64,000 nucleotides of DNA from an uncultured Hungatella sp. (GTDB taxonomy: Bacteria > Bacillota > Clostridia > Lachnospirales > Lachnospiraceae): NCBI GenBank assembly GCA_910586845.1, contig CAJUJV010000003.1, forward strand, positions 1 through 64,000, read 5' to 3'. The notes below the pieces were generated by a model. That model was not told the origin of the DNA and searched no databases. It was given only the letters and a program-made list of their open reading frames with translations. A program made the position numbers and the translations under genes. The first letter of the stretch is position 1; every line of letters starts with the position of its first letter. Shown in pieces: positions 1 to 9,172 of this stretch.

Positions 1-239
<239 letters not shown>

Positions 240-389
240 AAAAGTTCTCTCCAGGTCAGAACCAACCCTCTGGCTGATCCTTTTCCCGTTCTTACTGTTG
301 TTTGGTTCGTTTACTCTCGTATTCGTTCTGAATTTTCTCAAATTCAAGGCAGTCAAACTCTGCCTCTTCGTTTGGAATTTTCAGGGTCT

Positions 390-417
390 TGCATACTGTT
401 CGATCTTTGATTTTCAA
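390..417 (-). promoter_or_regulatory. Candidate rRNA promoter
   Basis: On the minus strand TTGAAA (417-412), a 16-base spacer and TATGCA (395-390) lie about 150 bases upstream of the 16S start. A small hairpin, GGCAG...CTGCC at about 346-366, lies in the leader, as is common for rRNA leaders. The -10 hexamer is weak, and the rRNA could also be read through from the tRNA-Ser genes upstream. Confidence 0.35.
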
Positions 418-444
418 GGTCCGCGCTTTCCTGCGAAAGCCAAC

Positions 445-532
445 GCAGAAGGAGGGATTTGAACCCTCGCGCCGCTACTAACGACCTACTCCCTTTCCAG
501 GGGAGCCCCTTCAGCCACTTGGGTACTTCTGC
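445..532 (-). tRNA. tRNA-Ser (anticodon GGA)
   Basis: The minus strand folds as an 88-base class II tRNA. The acceptor stem is GCAGAAG/CTTCTGC, the anticodon stem CTCCC/GGGAG encloses the loop CTGGAAA with anticodon GGA, there is a long variable arm, and the T arm contains GGTTCAAATCC. The CCA end is not encoded. It lies just upstream of the 16S gene in the same direction. Confidence 0.95.
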
Positions 533-579
533 CTGTACCAATGCCTTAACATCGATTCTTTATATAAATGTTCCGAAAC

Positions 580-664
580 GGAGAGGGTGGGATTCGAACC
601 CACGCGCCCTTTCGGACAAACGGTTTTCAAGACCGCCTCGTTATGGCCACTTCGATACCTCTCC
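580..664 (-). tRNA. tRNA-Ser (anticodon UGA)
   Basis: The minus strand folds as an 85-base class II tRNA with acceptor GGAGAGG/CCTCTCC. The anticodon loop CTTGAAA gives anticodon TGA, the variable arm is long, and the T loop is GGTTCGAATCC. It is 47 bases upstream of the other tRNA-Ser and probably cotranscribed with it. Confidence 0.95.
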
Positions 665-809
665 AAAGGTGCTTTTCAATATTACAGTATATTTCCATAT
701 TTGTCAAGCACTTTTTTCTGATATCTGAATTTTTCTCAGGCCGCAGTGTCTTTTCTTGCTTTGCTCTCTCTCGACAGCTTGCTTATCTTATCACCAAAAT
801 CTCTCTCTG

Positions 810-1532
810 TCAACTATTATTTTCCCTTTTTTTCAAAAATATTCCTGCAATCTCCATGTCTTCCGGAGTTGTGACCTTGATATTCTCATAACTTCCTCTG
901 ATCAGGCGGACTTTGTGCCTGGTCATGGTCTCCACCACCATGGCATCATCCGTAATCCCCTCCTGAGAAGCAGGGTTCTCAAAGAGTCTGTCATAGGCCC
1001 CTGTGATCAGTTCCCTGGAAAATGCCTGGGGTGTCTGAACCAGCCACAGCCGGCTCCTGTCAGGAGTGCCGGAGGCATCGTTATCGGCATCTGTGATCTT
1101 GATCGTGTCTTTTACCGGCATCCCCACCACACAGGCCCCGTACCTGGCCGCGCCTTCCATGGCAGCCTCGATGATCTCCACCGTGACGCAGGGCCTGGCT
1201 CCGTCATGGATCAGCACATCGTCGCAGGGACCTGCCGCCTTAAGTCCCGCATAGACAGAGTGATACCGCTCCCTGCCGCCGGTTACTATGGCAGTGACTT
1301 TGGTAACCCCCCAGCGTTCCACGATCTCCTTTTGGCAGTACTCTTCCTCCCCTGCTCCCGCAACCAGGATGATCCGGTCCACAGGACTGCGCTCAAAGGC
1401 ATCCAGGGCATAATACAGCAGAGGGCGGCCGTTAAGCTCCAGATACTGTTTCTGTATCCGGGTTCCCATCCTGCTGCCCTTTCCCGCTGCCAGCACAATG
1501 GCTGTCACCTTTCGTCTGTTCTCTTCCTTCAT
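810..1532 (-). CDS. ispD: 2-C-methyl-D-erythritol 4-phosphate cytidylyltransferase
   Basis: IspD makes 4-diphosphocytidyl-2-C-methylerythritol from MEP and CTP in the cytosolic non-mevalonate isoprenoid pathway. The 240-residue product has the nucleotide-binding signature AIVLAAGKGSRMG (11-23), GGRERYHSV (85-93) and HDGARP (109-114), all typical of the family, and its length is normal. The ATG at 1532 overlaps the tsaD stop (TGATG), so the two are translationally coupled. An in-frame GTG one codon upstream is less likely. It is the last gene of the tex-to-ispD operon, an order that pairs tRNA modification with isoprenoid synthesis by proximity only. Confidence 0.93.
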   Translation of the reverse strand: MKEENRRKVTAIVLAAGKGSRMGTRIQKQYLELNGRPLLYYALDAFERSPVDRIILVAGAGEEEYCQKEIVERWGVTKVTAIVTGGRERYHSVYAGLKAAGPCDDVLIHDGARPCVTVEIIEAAMEGAARYGACVVGMPVKDTIKITDADNDASGTPDRSRLWLVQTPQAFSRELITGAYDRLFENPASQEGITDDAMVVETMTRHKVRLIRGSYENIKVTTPEDMEIAGIFLKKRENNS

Positions 1533-2569
1533 CACCGTTCCCCCAGTTTCAGATTCGGCACGGCATTGAGATCCCAGCCGCTTCTGGCGCCGTTGATATA
1601 CTCATAATATGCAGCGGCTCCGATCATGGCCCCATTGTCCGTACAGAGGACGGGTGACGGATAATAAAGCTCCAGTCCGGCCTTTTTACAGGCTCTTCTC
1701 ATCTCTCCTCTCAGGGCTGAATTGGAAGCCACGCCTCCGGCCATGGCCACTCTGCGGTACCCCAGTTCTCTGGCCGCCTCCACTGTGTGGCTCACCAGGA
1801 CATCCACCACCGCATACTGAAAAGAAGCAGCCAGATCAGGGACACAGATCTCCTCTCCCATCATGCGGGCATGATTGATATGGTTCAGCACTGCCGACTT
1901 CAGGCCGCTGAAGCTGAAATCATATGGAGCTTTCTCCACTTTGGCCCTGGGGAAACGGACGGCATAAGGGTTGCCTTCTTTTGCCGCCTTGTCCACCTTG
2001 GGACCTCCGGGATACCCCAGGCCTACAGCCCGGGCCACTTTGTCAAAAGCCTCTCCTGCGGCATCGTCTCTGGTCCGTCCCAGGATTTCGAACTCTCCGT
2101 AATCTTTCACCACCACCAGATGGGTATGCCCTCCTGACACAATCAGGCAGATAAACGGCGGTTCCAGATCGGGGTGCTCGATAAAATTGGCGGACACATG
2201 GCCTTCTATATGATGGACCCCTACCAGCGGTTTCCCCGCTCCGTAGGCGATGGCCTTGGCCTCCGCCACTCCTACCAGCAGCGCACCCACCAGTCCGGGC
2301 CCGTAGGTGACCGCAATCGCCGTCATCTCTTCCAGAGTCATGGATGCCTGAGACAGAGCGGCCTCGATGACCTGGTTGATCTTCTCGATATGTTTTCTGG
2401 AAGCGATCTCCGGCACCACCCCTCCGTACAGAGTGTGGAGAGCGATCTGGGAAGAGATTACATTGGACAGCACTTCCCTTCCGTTTTTGACCACCGCAGC
2501 CGCAGTCTCGTCGCAGGAACTTTCGATGGCAAGGATATAGACGTCTTCTTCTGTTCTGTTCTTCTTCAT
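1532..2569 (-). CDS. tsaD: tRNA N6-threonylcarbamoyladenosine transferase subunit TsaD
   Basis: TsaD (formerly Gcp/YgjD) transfers the threonylcarbamoyl group to A37 of ANN-decoding tRNAs, working with TsaB and TsaE, both encoded nearby at 4.4-5.5 kb. The 345-residue protein begins [15 protein letters not shown], the ASKHA phosphate-binding start, and carries the metal-binding HxxxH (His120, His124 in VHHIEGH) and the second phosphate loop VSGGHTHLV. Length is normal. Three bases separate it from the tRNase Z gene upstream, and it overlaps ispD downstream. Confidence 0.96.
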   Translation of the reverse strand: MKKNRTEEDVYILAIESSCDETAAAVVKNGREVLSNVISSQIALHTLYGGVVPEIASRKHIEKINQVIEAALSQASMTLEEMTAIAVTYGPGLVGALLVGVAEAKAIAYGAGKPLVGVHHIEGHVSANFIEHPDLEPPFICLIVSGGHTHLVVVKDYGEFEILGRTRDDAAGEAFDKVARAVGLGYPGGPKVDKAAKEGNPYAVRFPRAKVEKAPYDFSFSGLKSAVLNHINHARMMGEEICVPDLAASFQYAVVDVLVSHTVEAARELGYRRVAMAGGVASNSALRGEMRRACKKAGLELYYPSPVLCTDNGAMIGAAAYYEYINGARSGWDLNAVPNLKLGER

Positions 2570-2572
2570 GGC

Positions 2573-3484
2573 TTATTCCTCATCAAACTCCAGTTCTGCA
2601 GTCCTTCCGTCCCGGGCGGCAACAGAAGCCGGAAAAATCTCCCTCACTTTATCCATATATTCCTCCGGTCTGGTAAGCGACGGGCTGTAATGGGTCAGCC
2701 ACAGGACTTTCGGTCCGGCCTCCCTGGCCAGCCTGGCGGCCTCGTAAAAGGTCATATGTTTGTATTCTCTGGCCTTGGCCTCTTTCCCTTCCTCCCCGTA
2801 CATACCCTCGCAGATGAACAGATCCGCCTCTCTGGCATATTCCGCTATGACAGGAACCGGTCTGGTATCGGTGCAGTACACCACTTTCAGACCCCTGCGG
2901 GCAGGGCCCAGGACCATATCCGGCGTGTAGGTCTTTCCTGCCTCTTTTATGGTCTCGCCTTTCTGCAGGCGGCTCCACATCTTCACCGGAATACCTGCAT
3001 CCCTGGCTCTGTCCACATCGAACCGTCCTTTCCGGGGGATAGACAGGGCATAGCCATAGCATGTGACATTGTGATTCACCCGATAAGCATCGATCTGATA
3101 GGGGCCCAGTTCCATATGTTCTCTGGCTTCCGTCAGCTCCACAAACCGCAGTTCAAAGGGCAGCTCCGGCGCGATCATCCTCAGAGCCGATACCACTCTC
3201 TCCAGCCCCCTGGGACCGATCAGGGTCAGCGGCTTTGTCCGCTCCGCATTGCCCATGGTCAGAAGAAGCCCGGGCAGACCGCTGATGTGGTCCGCATGGT
3301 AATGAGTAAAACAGATAATATCAACAGGTTTCGGACTCCATCCCTTTTCCTTCAGGGCAATCTGGGTTCCTTCCCCGCAGTCGATCAGCAGGCTGCTGCC
3401 GTCACAGCGGGCCATCATGGATGTCAGCCACCGATAGGGCAGCGGCATCATCCCCCCTGTTCCAAGCAGGCAAATATCCAACAT
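2573..3484 (-). CDS. rnz: Ribonuclease Z (tRNA 3' endonuclease)
   Basis: This metallo-beta-lactamase fold enzyme cuts 3' trailers from tRNA precursors that lack an encoded CCA, which fits the CCA-less tRNA-Ser genes in this window. The 303-residue product has the metal motif HYHADH (61-66), an early GTGGMMPLP loop, DCGEGTQ (35-41), YCTDTRP and a late LTHYSPS histidine. Length matches RNase Z (about 305). It is in the same operon as tsaD, with three bases between them. Confidence 0.9.
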   Translation of the reverse strand: MLDICLLGTGGMMPLPYRWLTSMMARCDGSSLLIDCGEGTQIALKEKGWSPKPVDIICFTHYHADHISGLPGLLLTMGNAERTKPLTLIGPRGLERVVSALRMIAPELPFELRFVELTEAREHMELGPYQIDAYRVNHNVTCYGYALSIPRKGRFDVDRARDAGIPVKMWSRLQKGETIKEAGKTYTPDMVLGPARRGLKVVYCTDTRPVPVIAEYAREADLFICEGMYGEEGKEAKAREYKHMTFYEAARLAREAGPKVLWLTHYSPSLTRPEEYMDKVREIFPASVAARDGRTAELEFDEE

Positions 3485-3575
3485 AGTTCTGTCTCCATTC
3501 TTTCTTTATAAGCAGCCCATACATGGCCTGCTTCCCTATATCCTATCAGATATCGCCTGAAATATCAAACCCAAA

Positions 3576-3818
3576 CTACAAAAATTCCTTCATCTCCTCC
3601 ACTTCCACCCCGATCCGGAAAGTCCTCAGAATCTCGTCATAACACTCTTCACACAGATCAAACCTGTGAACCTCCCCATCCTTCTCCGAAAAATAATCCC
3701 ATGCGTGTTCTACCTCCAGACTTCCTTCCCGAAGAAGGCCGTCTCTCACGGCAAGTTTTTTTCCGCAGCAATTACAGATTACAGTTTCCAGCTCTCCGTC
3801 ACTTTTGTATTTCCTCAT
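3576..3818 (-). CDS. Small zinc-ribbon-like protein of unknown function
   Basis: The 80-residue product has two CxxC pairs, CNCC (15-18) and LCEEC (about 56-60), which suggests a treble-clef or zinc-ribbon fold. I do not know its role. The start at 3818 is chosen because AAAGGTGAGAATGAG precedes the ATG at good spacing. An upstream in-frame start would add 22 residues with no binding site. It lies between rimI and rnz on the same strand with gaps of about 90-130 bases. Confidence 0.7.
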   Translation of the reverse strand: MRKYKSDGELETVICNCCGKKLAVRDGLLREGSLEVEHAWDYFSEKDGEVHRFDLCEECYDEILRTFRIGVEVEEMKEFL

Positions 3819-3945
3819 CTCATTCTCACCTTTCTTGATTCCACATTTCCCCGAGAGTGCAGCCGACGACAAAGGGGCAGCCACCCCTCAGTGGATACCC
3901 CTACATTATAAATGGTTTTTATGCTCTTTTTAAGTGGAAAATGTT

Positions 3946-4380
3946 TCATGCCCCCCGGCGCCACATGATAATGGCATCCTCTGTAGGCTTCCTGTAATAG
4001 TTTCTCCGGATGGCCTCATTGACAAAACCGCAGGATTCATACAGGTTTCTGGCCCTTTCATTGCCGACGCGCACGTCCAGGGTGATCTCCGCCACCCCCT
4101 GGGAGCTGGCATATTCTACCATGGCCTCCATCAGTTTCCTGCCGAAGCCTCTGCCCCGCCACTGCGGATGAACGGCCACTCTTTCAATCTCTCCCTCTCC
4201 TGCCAGGATCCGGAAGTTCAGATATCCGGCAGCTTTTCCGTTTTCCTCAAAAATCAGATACTGGTCCAGGTCTCCCCCAAAGCCCTGTCTCAAAACTTCC
4301 CGTGACCAGGGAATGGAAAATGACAGCTGTTCCAGCTCTGCCACTGCATCCAGATCCTCCTCACGCATCCATCTGACCAT
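3946..4380 (-). CDS. rimI: Ribosomal protein alanine N-acetyltransferase (GNAT)
   Basis: A GNAT-fold acetyltransferase of RimI type, which acetylates the N-terminus of ribosomal protein S18 in E. coli. The 144-residue product has the acetyl-CoA loop RGRGFGRKLMEA and the C-terminal NERARNLYESCGF signature. The start at 4380 has GGGAGGAAAGAA directly before the ATG and overlaps tsaB by 20 bases. An 18-residue longer form lies wholly inside tsaB and is unlikely. The tsaE-tsaB-rimI order is widely conserved in Firmicutes. The substrate is inferred from the family. Confidence 0.9.
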   Translation of the reverse strand: MVRWMREEDLDAVAELEQLSFSIPWSREVLRQGFGGDLDQYLIFEENGKAAGYLNFRILAGEGEIERVAVHPQWRGRGFGRKLMEAMVEYASSQGVAEITLDVRVGNERARNLYESCGFVNEAIRRNYYRKPTEDAIIMWRRGA

Positions 4381-5071
4381 TTCTTTCCTCCCGTTCTCTC
4401 TCGGCCTGGGATTTGCGCAGATAGTCGGGTACAAATTCTGCCGCCTCCATGGTCAGGCCTTTTTTTAAATACTCCATACCGAGAGCCGCAACAGAGGCCG
4501 CCCTCTGACGATTGCTCTGAGCCGGAGCAAAATCGTAAGGCGCCTTCATCAGCTCTTCGATCTGACTGCGGTATGCTCCCACGCCGTCCCCCAGAAAGAT
4601 CACCGGTTCCATCCTGTCATTGAGACCGGAGACAAGTTCTTCTACGGACATAGGACACTGTTCTTTTACTGTCTCAAGTTCACGGCTCACATGGTAGAGG
4701 CCTGTGTAGACCTGATTTCTCCTGGCGTCCATGATGGGGCATACCAGGCGGTCGGTTCCCCACAGATTATAGGCCATGGCCTCAAGAGTCGGTATGTGAA
4801 TCAGCGGCTTTTTCAGGGCCAGACCCAGACCCTTGGCCGTGGCCGTTCCGATCCGGAGTCCCGTAAAAGACCCGGGTCCCCCCGCGGCGGCAATTGCATC
4901 TATGGTGTGCAGATCCAGCTCCAGCATCCCGGCGATCTCGTCGATCATGGGAAGCAGGGTCTGAGAGTGAGTCTTCTTAAAATTAACCGTATATTCTGCT
5001 GTCAGTACGTCATCGGTAACCACTGCCACCGAGGCTACCAGCGATGAACTTTCGATTCCCAGTATTTTCAT
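4361..5071 (-). CDS. tsaB: tRNA threonylcarbamoyladenosine biosynthesis protein TsaB
   Basis: TsaB is the TsaD-like dimer partner that activates TsaD in t6A37 synthesis. The 236-residue protein starts ILGIESSSLVASVAVV and contains AAGGPGSFTGLRIG, the diagnostic TsaB motif. It lacks the HxxxH metal site of TsaD, as expected. Its ATG overlaps the tsaE stop by four bases (ATGA), and its 3' end overlaps rimI. Confidence 0.95.
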   Translation of the reverse strand: MKILGIESSSLVASVAVVTDDVLTAEYTVNFKKTHSQTLLPMIDEIAGMLELDLHTIDAIAAAGGPGSFTGLRIGTATAKGLGLALKKPLIHIPTLEAMAYNLWGTDRLVCPIMDARRNQVYTGLYHVSRELETVKEQCPMSVEELVSGLNDRMEPVIFLGDGVGAYRSQIEELMKAPYDFAPAQSNRQRAASVAALGMEYLKKGLTMEAAEFVPDYLRKSQAEREREERNGQMDA

Positions 5072-5502
5072 GGCTTCTGTTTTTCCTCCACGGTGATCCT
5101 GCGATAGTCAAAGCCTTTGTCCATATCCTTCTCGATAGATACCCAAACCGTCTTCTCCGGCAGGATCTCTCTGATCAGAGACGGCCATTCGATCAGGCAG
5201 ACTCCGTCCCCGTAAAAACAGTCCTCGTACCCGATCTCTTCCATCTCCTCCACATCAGCGATCCGATACACATCAAAATGATACAGAGGCAGTCTTCCGT
5301 CTTCATACTGCTGCAGGATGGTAAACGTAGGGCTGTTCACCGGTCCGTTGATCCCCAGGCCGCAGGCAAATCCCTGGGTGAATACCGTCTTTCCCACCCC
5401 CAGATCTCCTTCCAGGCACCATACCATGCCAGGTTGTGCTTTCAGCCCCAGCCGCTTTCCCAGCTCATATGTCTCTTCCGGCTTCTGCGTCTCATAAACC
5501 AT
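5068..5502 (-). CDS. tsaE: tRNA threonylcarbamoyladenosine biosynthesis ATPase TsaE
   Basis: TsaE is a small P-loop ATPase that resets the TsaBD complex. The 144-residue product has the Walker A GDLGVGKT, the conserved GINGPVNSPTFT strand and the YHFDVYR Walker B-like stretch, all standard for this family at normal length. It overlaps tsaB by four bases and is two bases from the YcxB-like gene upstream. Confidence 0.95.
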   Translation of the reverse strand: MVYETQKPEETYELGKRLGLKAQPGMVWCLEGDLGVGKTVFTQGFACGLGINGPVNSPTFTILQQYEDGRLPLYHFDVYRIADVEEMEEIGYEDCFYGDGVCLIEWPSLIREILPEKTVWVSIEKDMDKGFDYRRITVEEKQKP

Positions 5503-5504
5503 AT

Positions 5505-6011
5505 CTACACCTTCTTAAGTTTTTCTTTGGGCAGGACCTCTCTCAGGAAAGCGGCAAACGCCTCCTTTTCCCCGCCCAGGATCCGGTCCGGCAGAAGATA
5601 GGCGCGGATCCGGCCCATATACAGGATCAGTTCTCCCGGGATCCCCACGACTCTGCCGATCTGATCCCAGGTGACCTCCATGGACTGGTCTCCCTGAACC
5701 ACCGTGAAGCCTTCTTCTGCGAAAGTCATGGTCACCGGTTCTCTCAGGCGTTCATTCCTGGCCTGTCTCGCCGTCTTTAAAAACAGAAGACCGGGCTGCC
5801 ACACCGTAAACATCAGGACACAGATCAGAAGAAGCAGTTTCTGATACAGCTGTGCCGTGCCCCATTTGGTCACCAGCAGATACAGGGATCCCAGAGTAAA
5901 CAGCACATTAAAGATCCCAAGATAACCTTTGTTGGCATGGTACATGGAAAATCTCCACAGATCCCCTGCGGATACACGGATCTGAAACTGAAATGTCCGT
6001 TCTTGTGTCAT
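5505..6011 (-). CDS. YcxB-like membrane protein
   Basis: A 168-residue protein with a polar N-terminus, two hydrophobic segments at about residues 29-70, and a soluble C-terminal half with beta strands such as VTMTFAEEGFTVVQGDQSMEVTWDQIGRVV. That pattern (two membrane helices followed by a PH-like domain) matches the YcxB-like family. No molecular role is known. It is four bases from tex upstream and two bases from tsaE, so it is cotranscribed with both. Confidence 0.75.
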   Translation of the reverse strand: MTQERTFQFQIRVSAGDLWRFSMYHANKGYLGIFNVLFTLGSLYLLVTKWGTAQLYQKLLLLICVLMFTVWQPGLLFLKTARQARNERLREPVTMTFAEEGFTVVQGDQSMEVTWDQIGRVVGIPGELILYMGRIRAYLLPDRILGGEKEAFAAFLREVLPKEKLKKV

Positions 6012-6015
6012 ATCC

Positions 6016-8163
6016 TCACCTGTCCTTTCTCATGGTAAGCCCGATCCTCTTCTTGACCGGATCCACGGTGAGGACCTTTACCTCTACGATATCTCCCACA
6101 CTCACTGCTTCCAGGGGATGTTTAATAAACTTATCCGACATCTGGGAAATGTGCACCAGGCCATCCTGATGGACTCCGATGTCCACAAACGCCCCGAAAT
6201 CAATGACATTGCGCACAGTCCCTGTCAGAACCATACCGGGAGTCAGGTCTTTCATCTCCAGCACATCCGTCCTGAGGACAGGCTTTGGCATCTCCTCTCT
6301 CGGGTCTCTTGCCGGCTTTTCCAGCTCGCTGACGATGTCCCTCAGCGTCATCTCTCCGATGCCCAGTTCCCGGGCCATCTTTTTGTAATCCCCGATCTTC
6401 TTTCCGATACCCTTTAAGCCGCCGGCCCGGATCTCCTCCGGCCGGTATCCCAGCCTGTCGAGAAGGATCCCGGCTGCCTCATAGCTTTCCGGATGGACGC
6501 TGGTGCCGTCCAGAGGGTTGTCTCCTTCCCGGATCCTCATAAATCCCGCACACTGTTCAAAAGCCTTGGGCCCCAGTTTGGCCACCTTCAAAAGCTGGCT
6601 TCTGCTGCGGAAGGCACCGTTTTCCTCTCTGTAGGCCACGATATTTTTCGCCAGAGCCCTGCTGATGCCGGACACATATTCCAGAAGGGGGGCGGAGGCC
6701 GTATTCACATCGACTCCCACCTTGTTCACGCAGTCCTCCACCACTCCCTGAAGCGCCTCTCCCAGATGCTTCTGGTTCATGTCATGCTGATACTGTCCCA
6801 CGCCGATGGACTTGGGATCAATCTTGACCAGTTCTGCCAGAGGATCCTGGAGACGCCTGGCGATGGAGGCTGCGCTCCTCTGTCCCACGTCAAATTCGGG
6901 GAACTCCTCTGTAGCCAGTTTGCTGGCCGAGTACACGGAAGCTCCCGCCTCATTGACGATGACATACTGTACCGGCTCCGGTATCTCTCTGAGCAGTTCT
7001 GCGATCACCTGTTCCGACTCTCTGGAGGCAGTCCCATTGCCTACGGAGATCAGGGAAATATGATATTTTTTGATCAGCTTTTTCAGGATGTTTTTTGCCT
7101 CCGCCACTTTGTTCTGAGGCGCCGTAGGGTAGATCACCACCGTGTCCAGAACCTTCCCCGTGGCATCTACCACTGCCAGCTTGCATCCGGTCCGGAATGC
7201 CGGATCCCATCCCAGGACCACCTTCCCTGTGACCGGAGGCTGCATGAGAAGCTGCTCCAGATTTTTTCCGAACACCTTAATGGCCCCGTCTTCCGCTGTT
7301 TCTGTCAGCTGACTGCGGATCTCCCTCTCGATGGCCGGGCCCATAAGACGGCGGTAACTGTCTTCCGCCACTGCTTTCAGCACAGGAGAGGTATAGGGAT
7401 TGTCCCTGGTGATCACCTGCTTTTCCAGATAACGGAGGATGTCCTCCTCCGGAGCTATGATCTTTACGGTGAGGATCTTTTCTTTCTCTCCCCGGTTCAG
7501 AGCCAGGATCCGATGCCCTGCCGCCTTCTTCAGGGTCTCTTCGTAGCTGTAGTACATCTCATAGACGGATTCGGCTTTCTCGTCTCTGGCAGAAGACTGG
7601 ATCGTCCCCTGCTTCATGGTAAGATTTCTGATATAAGTGCGATATTTTGCCTCGTCGGAAATCCTCTCTGCCAGAATATCTCCTGCCCCGGCGACGGCTT
7701 CCTCTACGGACGCCACCCCTTTTTCTTCGGACACATAAGCTGCCGCCACATTCTCCAGAGGTTCCTTTACCGTCTGAGCCATGATCACATCCGCCAGAGG
7801 CCCCAGCCCCTTTTCCTGGGCAATGGTGGCCCTGGTCCTTCTCTTCGGACGATAAGGGCGGTACAGATCCTCCACTGCCACCAGGGTGGCAGCCTCTGTG
7901 ATCTGCCGCTCCAGCTCCGGAGTCAGCTTCTCCTGCTCCCGTATGGAGGCCAGGACCTGCTCCTTCTTCTCCTCCAGATTCCGCAGATAGCGGAGCCTCT
8001 CATCCAGGTTTCTCAGCACCTCGTCGTTGAGAGCGCCTGTCTGTTCCTTCCGGTATCTGGCGATAAATGGGATGGTATTTCCCTCGTCGATGAGTCTGAC
8101 CGCCGCCTCTGCCTGACTGTGTCCGATGTTCAGTTCCTGCTGCAATACTTTGATGATATCCAT
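6016..8163 (-). CDS. tex: Tex family transcription accessory RNA-binding protein
   Basis: Tex is a conserved multi-domain nucleic-acid-binding protein related to eukaryotic Spt6. The 715-residue product has the N-terminal helical domain (RYRKEQTGALNDEVLRNL), a YqgF-like RNase H fold around GWDPAFRTGCKLAVVD (about 318-335), helix-hairpin-helix repeats (YVSGISRALAKNIVAYRE), and a C-terminal S1 domain at about 641-712 (GAFVDIGVHQDGLVHISQMS). Length is typical. It is the first gene of the minus operon running to ispD, with its promoter at 8224-8252. Confidence 0.95.
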   Translation of the reverse strand: MDIIKVLQQELNIGHSQAEAAVRLIDEGNTIPFIARYRKEQTGALNDEVLRNLDERLRYLRNLEEKKEQVLASIREQEKLTPELERQITEAATLVAVEDLYRPYRPKRRTRATIAQEKGLGPLADVIMAQTVKEPLENVAAAYVSEEKGVASVEEAVAGAGDILAERISDEAKYRTYIRNLTMKQGTIQSSARDEKAESVYEMYYSYEETLKKAAGHRILALNRGEKEKILTVKIIAPEEDILRYLEKQVITRDNPYTSPVLKAVAEDSYRRLMGPAIEREIRSQLTETAEDGAIKVFGKNLEQLLMQPPVTGKVVLGWDPAFRTGCKLAVVDATGKVLDTVVIYPTAPQNKVAEAKNILKKLIKKYHISLISVGNGTASRESEQVIAELLREIPEPVQYVIVNEAGASVYSASKLATEEFPEFDVGQRSAASIARRLQDPLAELVKIDPKSIGVGQYQHDMNQKHLGEALQGVVEDCVNKVGVDVNTASAPLLEYVSGISRALAKNIVAYREENGAFRSRSQLLKVAKLGPKAFEQCAGFMRIREGDNPLDGTSVHPESYEAAGILLDRLGYRPEEIRAGGLKGIGKKIGDYKKMARELGIGEMTLRDIVSELEKPARDPREEMPKPVLRTDVLEMKDLTPGMVLTGTVRNVIDFGAFVDIGVHQDGLVHISQMSDKFIKHPLEAVSVGDIVEVKVLTVDPVKKRIGLTMRKDR

Positions 8164-8223
8164 ATGATTTTGTTTCCTTTTATTTTCTCTTTTGACCGCT
8201 TTCGTATTTGAGCGCTGTTACCC

Positions 8224-8252
8224 ATTATATATCGAAACTCTGCCTGCGTCTA
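8224..8252 (-). promoter_or_regulatory. Sigma-A promoter for the tex-ispD operon
   Basis: On the minus strand TAGACG (8252-8247), a 17-base spacer and a perfect TATAAT (8229-8224) lie 61 bases upstream of tex. Its -35 shares the TCTAGA sequence with the divergent plus-strand promoter, so the two probably compete. Confidence 0.6.
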
Positions 8253-8279
8253 GACAGTATTTGTTTTTCGTGATACAAT
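8251..8279 (+). promoter_or_regulatory. Sigma-A promoter for the DUF4190 gene
   Basis: TAGACA (8251-8256), a 17-base spacer and TACAAT (8274-8279) preceded by TG (extended -10). It lies 43 bases before the gene start and overlaps the divergent tex -35. Confidence 0.65.
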
Positions 8280-8321
8280 AAAGTTCTGTCAGGGGGGGAT
8301 TTTCAAAGGAAGGAGATTTTT

Positions 8322-8813
8322 ATGGACGAGTATAACAGACAGAATGAAAATTCTGATGAAAGACGTGACGAGCCCCAGGGAGAAGCTTCCCGGGACCAGT
8401 GGCAGAACGGTACCAGCAATATGCCTCCCTATCCTCAGGGCGGACAGTGGCAGAACAGCCCTTACGGGCCAAACGGAGGGCAGCCCGGCTGGCAGGGGAA
8501 TCAGCCTTATGGACAACCGCCGGTGAGACGCAACGGACAGGCTCTGGCTTCCATGATCTTCGGTATCCTGGCCCTTGTCTCCTGCTGCATTCCTTTTATC
8601 CAGTTTCCCCTTGCAGTGGTGGCTATTGTCCTCGTGATTCTGTCCAGGAAGAAGCAGCCTCTTACGGGCTTTGCCATCGCAGGCCTGGTGCTGGGAATCA
8701 TCTCTATCGTCATCAGCATCGCCATGACGTTCTACTGGGGATATGCCATCTCAATGATGAACACTCCGGAATTCTGGGAGATGTACAACGAAATGATGGA
8801 GATGTATCAGTAA
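8322..8813 (+). CDS. DUF4190-type membrane protein with Gln/Gly/Pro-rich N-terminus
   Basis: A 163-residue protein. Residues 1-65 are rich in Q, G, P, N and Y (YPQGGQWQNSPYGPNGGQPG) and look disordered. Residues 66-145 hold two hydrophobic helices around a short basic loop (LSRKKQPLTGFAIAGLVLGI), the DUF4190 layout. The function is unknown; such proteins are small membrane anchors. AAGGAAGGAGATTTTT precedes the ATG. It is one of few plus-strand genes here and converges on the DUF2752 gene with two bases between the stops. Confidence 0.75.
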   Translation: MDEYNRQNENSDERRDEPQGEASRDQWQNGTSNMPPYPQGGQWQNSPYGPNGGQPGWQGNQPYGQPPVRRNGQALASMIFGILALVSCCIPFIQFPLAVVAIVLVILSRKKQPLTGFAIAGLVLGIISIVISIAMTFYWGYAISMMNTPEFWEMYNEMMEMYQ

Positions 8814-8815
8814 CT

Positions 8816-9172
8816 CTAGGGCATCAGATCCACACCCATGACTGCAAGCGCCCAGTTTTTTACGAACCAGTTTGCCAGGATAAGACCTGCTCCTGCCAGA
8901 ACCTCTGCCTGGTAATATGAAAAATATTTTTCCCGGTCTCTGTCTGCTTTTCCGGCAGACAACAGATACCTGACAGCCTCCGCCCCCATGATCACTGCCA
9001 TATAGACGATCAGAGGATGACACCGGAGGCTTTTTATGATGCTTCCCTCCAGCAGATATTTTACAGCTCTTGTCCCTCCGCAGCCCGGGCAGTACCAGCC
9101 CGTTATACGGCGAAACAGGCAGGGATATCCCTGCCCGCTCCACCACTTCCACAATCTTATCATATCATTCAC
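8816..9172 (-). CDS. DUF2752 membrane protein
   Basis: A 118-residue product with the DUF2752 signature YCPGCGGTRA (about 28-37) and two later hydrophobic helices (LIVYMAVIMGAEAVRYLL and AEVLAGAGLILANWFV). Family members are small predicted membrane proteins of unknown role. A GTG start at 9172 overlaps the hom stop by four bases (GTGA). An ATG three codons later is an alternative. It is probably cotranslated with hom. Confidence 0.75.
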   Translation of the reverse strand: MNDMIRLWKWWSGQGYPCLFRRITGWYCPGCGGTRAVKYLLEGSIIKSLRCHPLIVYMAVIMGAEAVRYLLSAGKADRDREKYFSYYQAEVLAGAGLILANWFVKNWALAVMGVDLMP

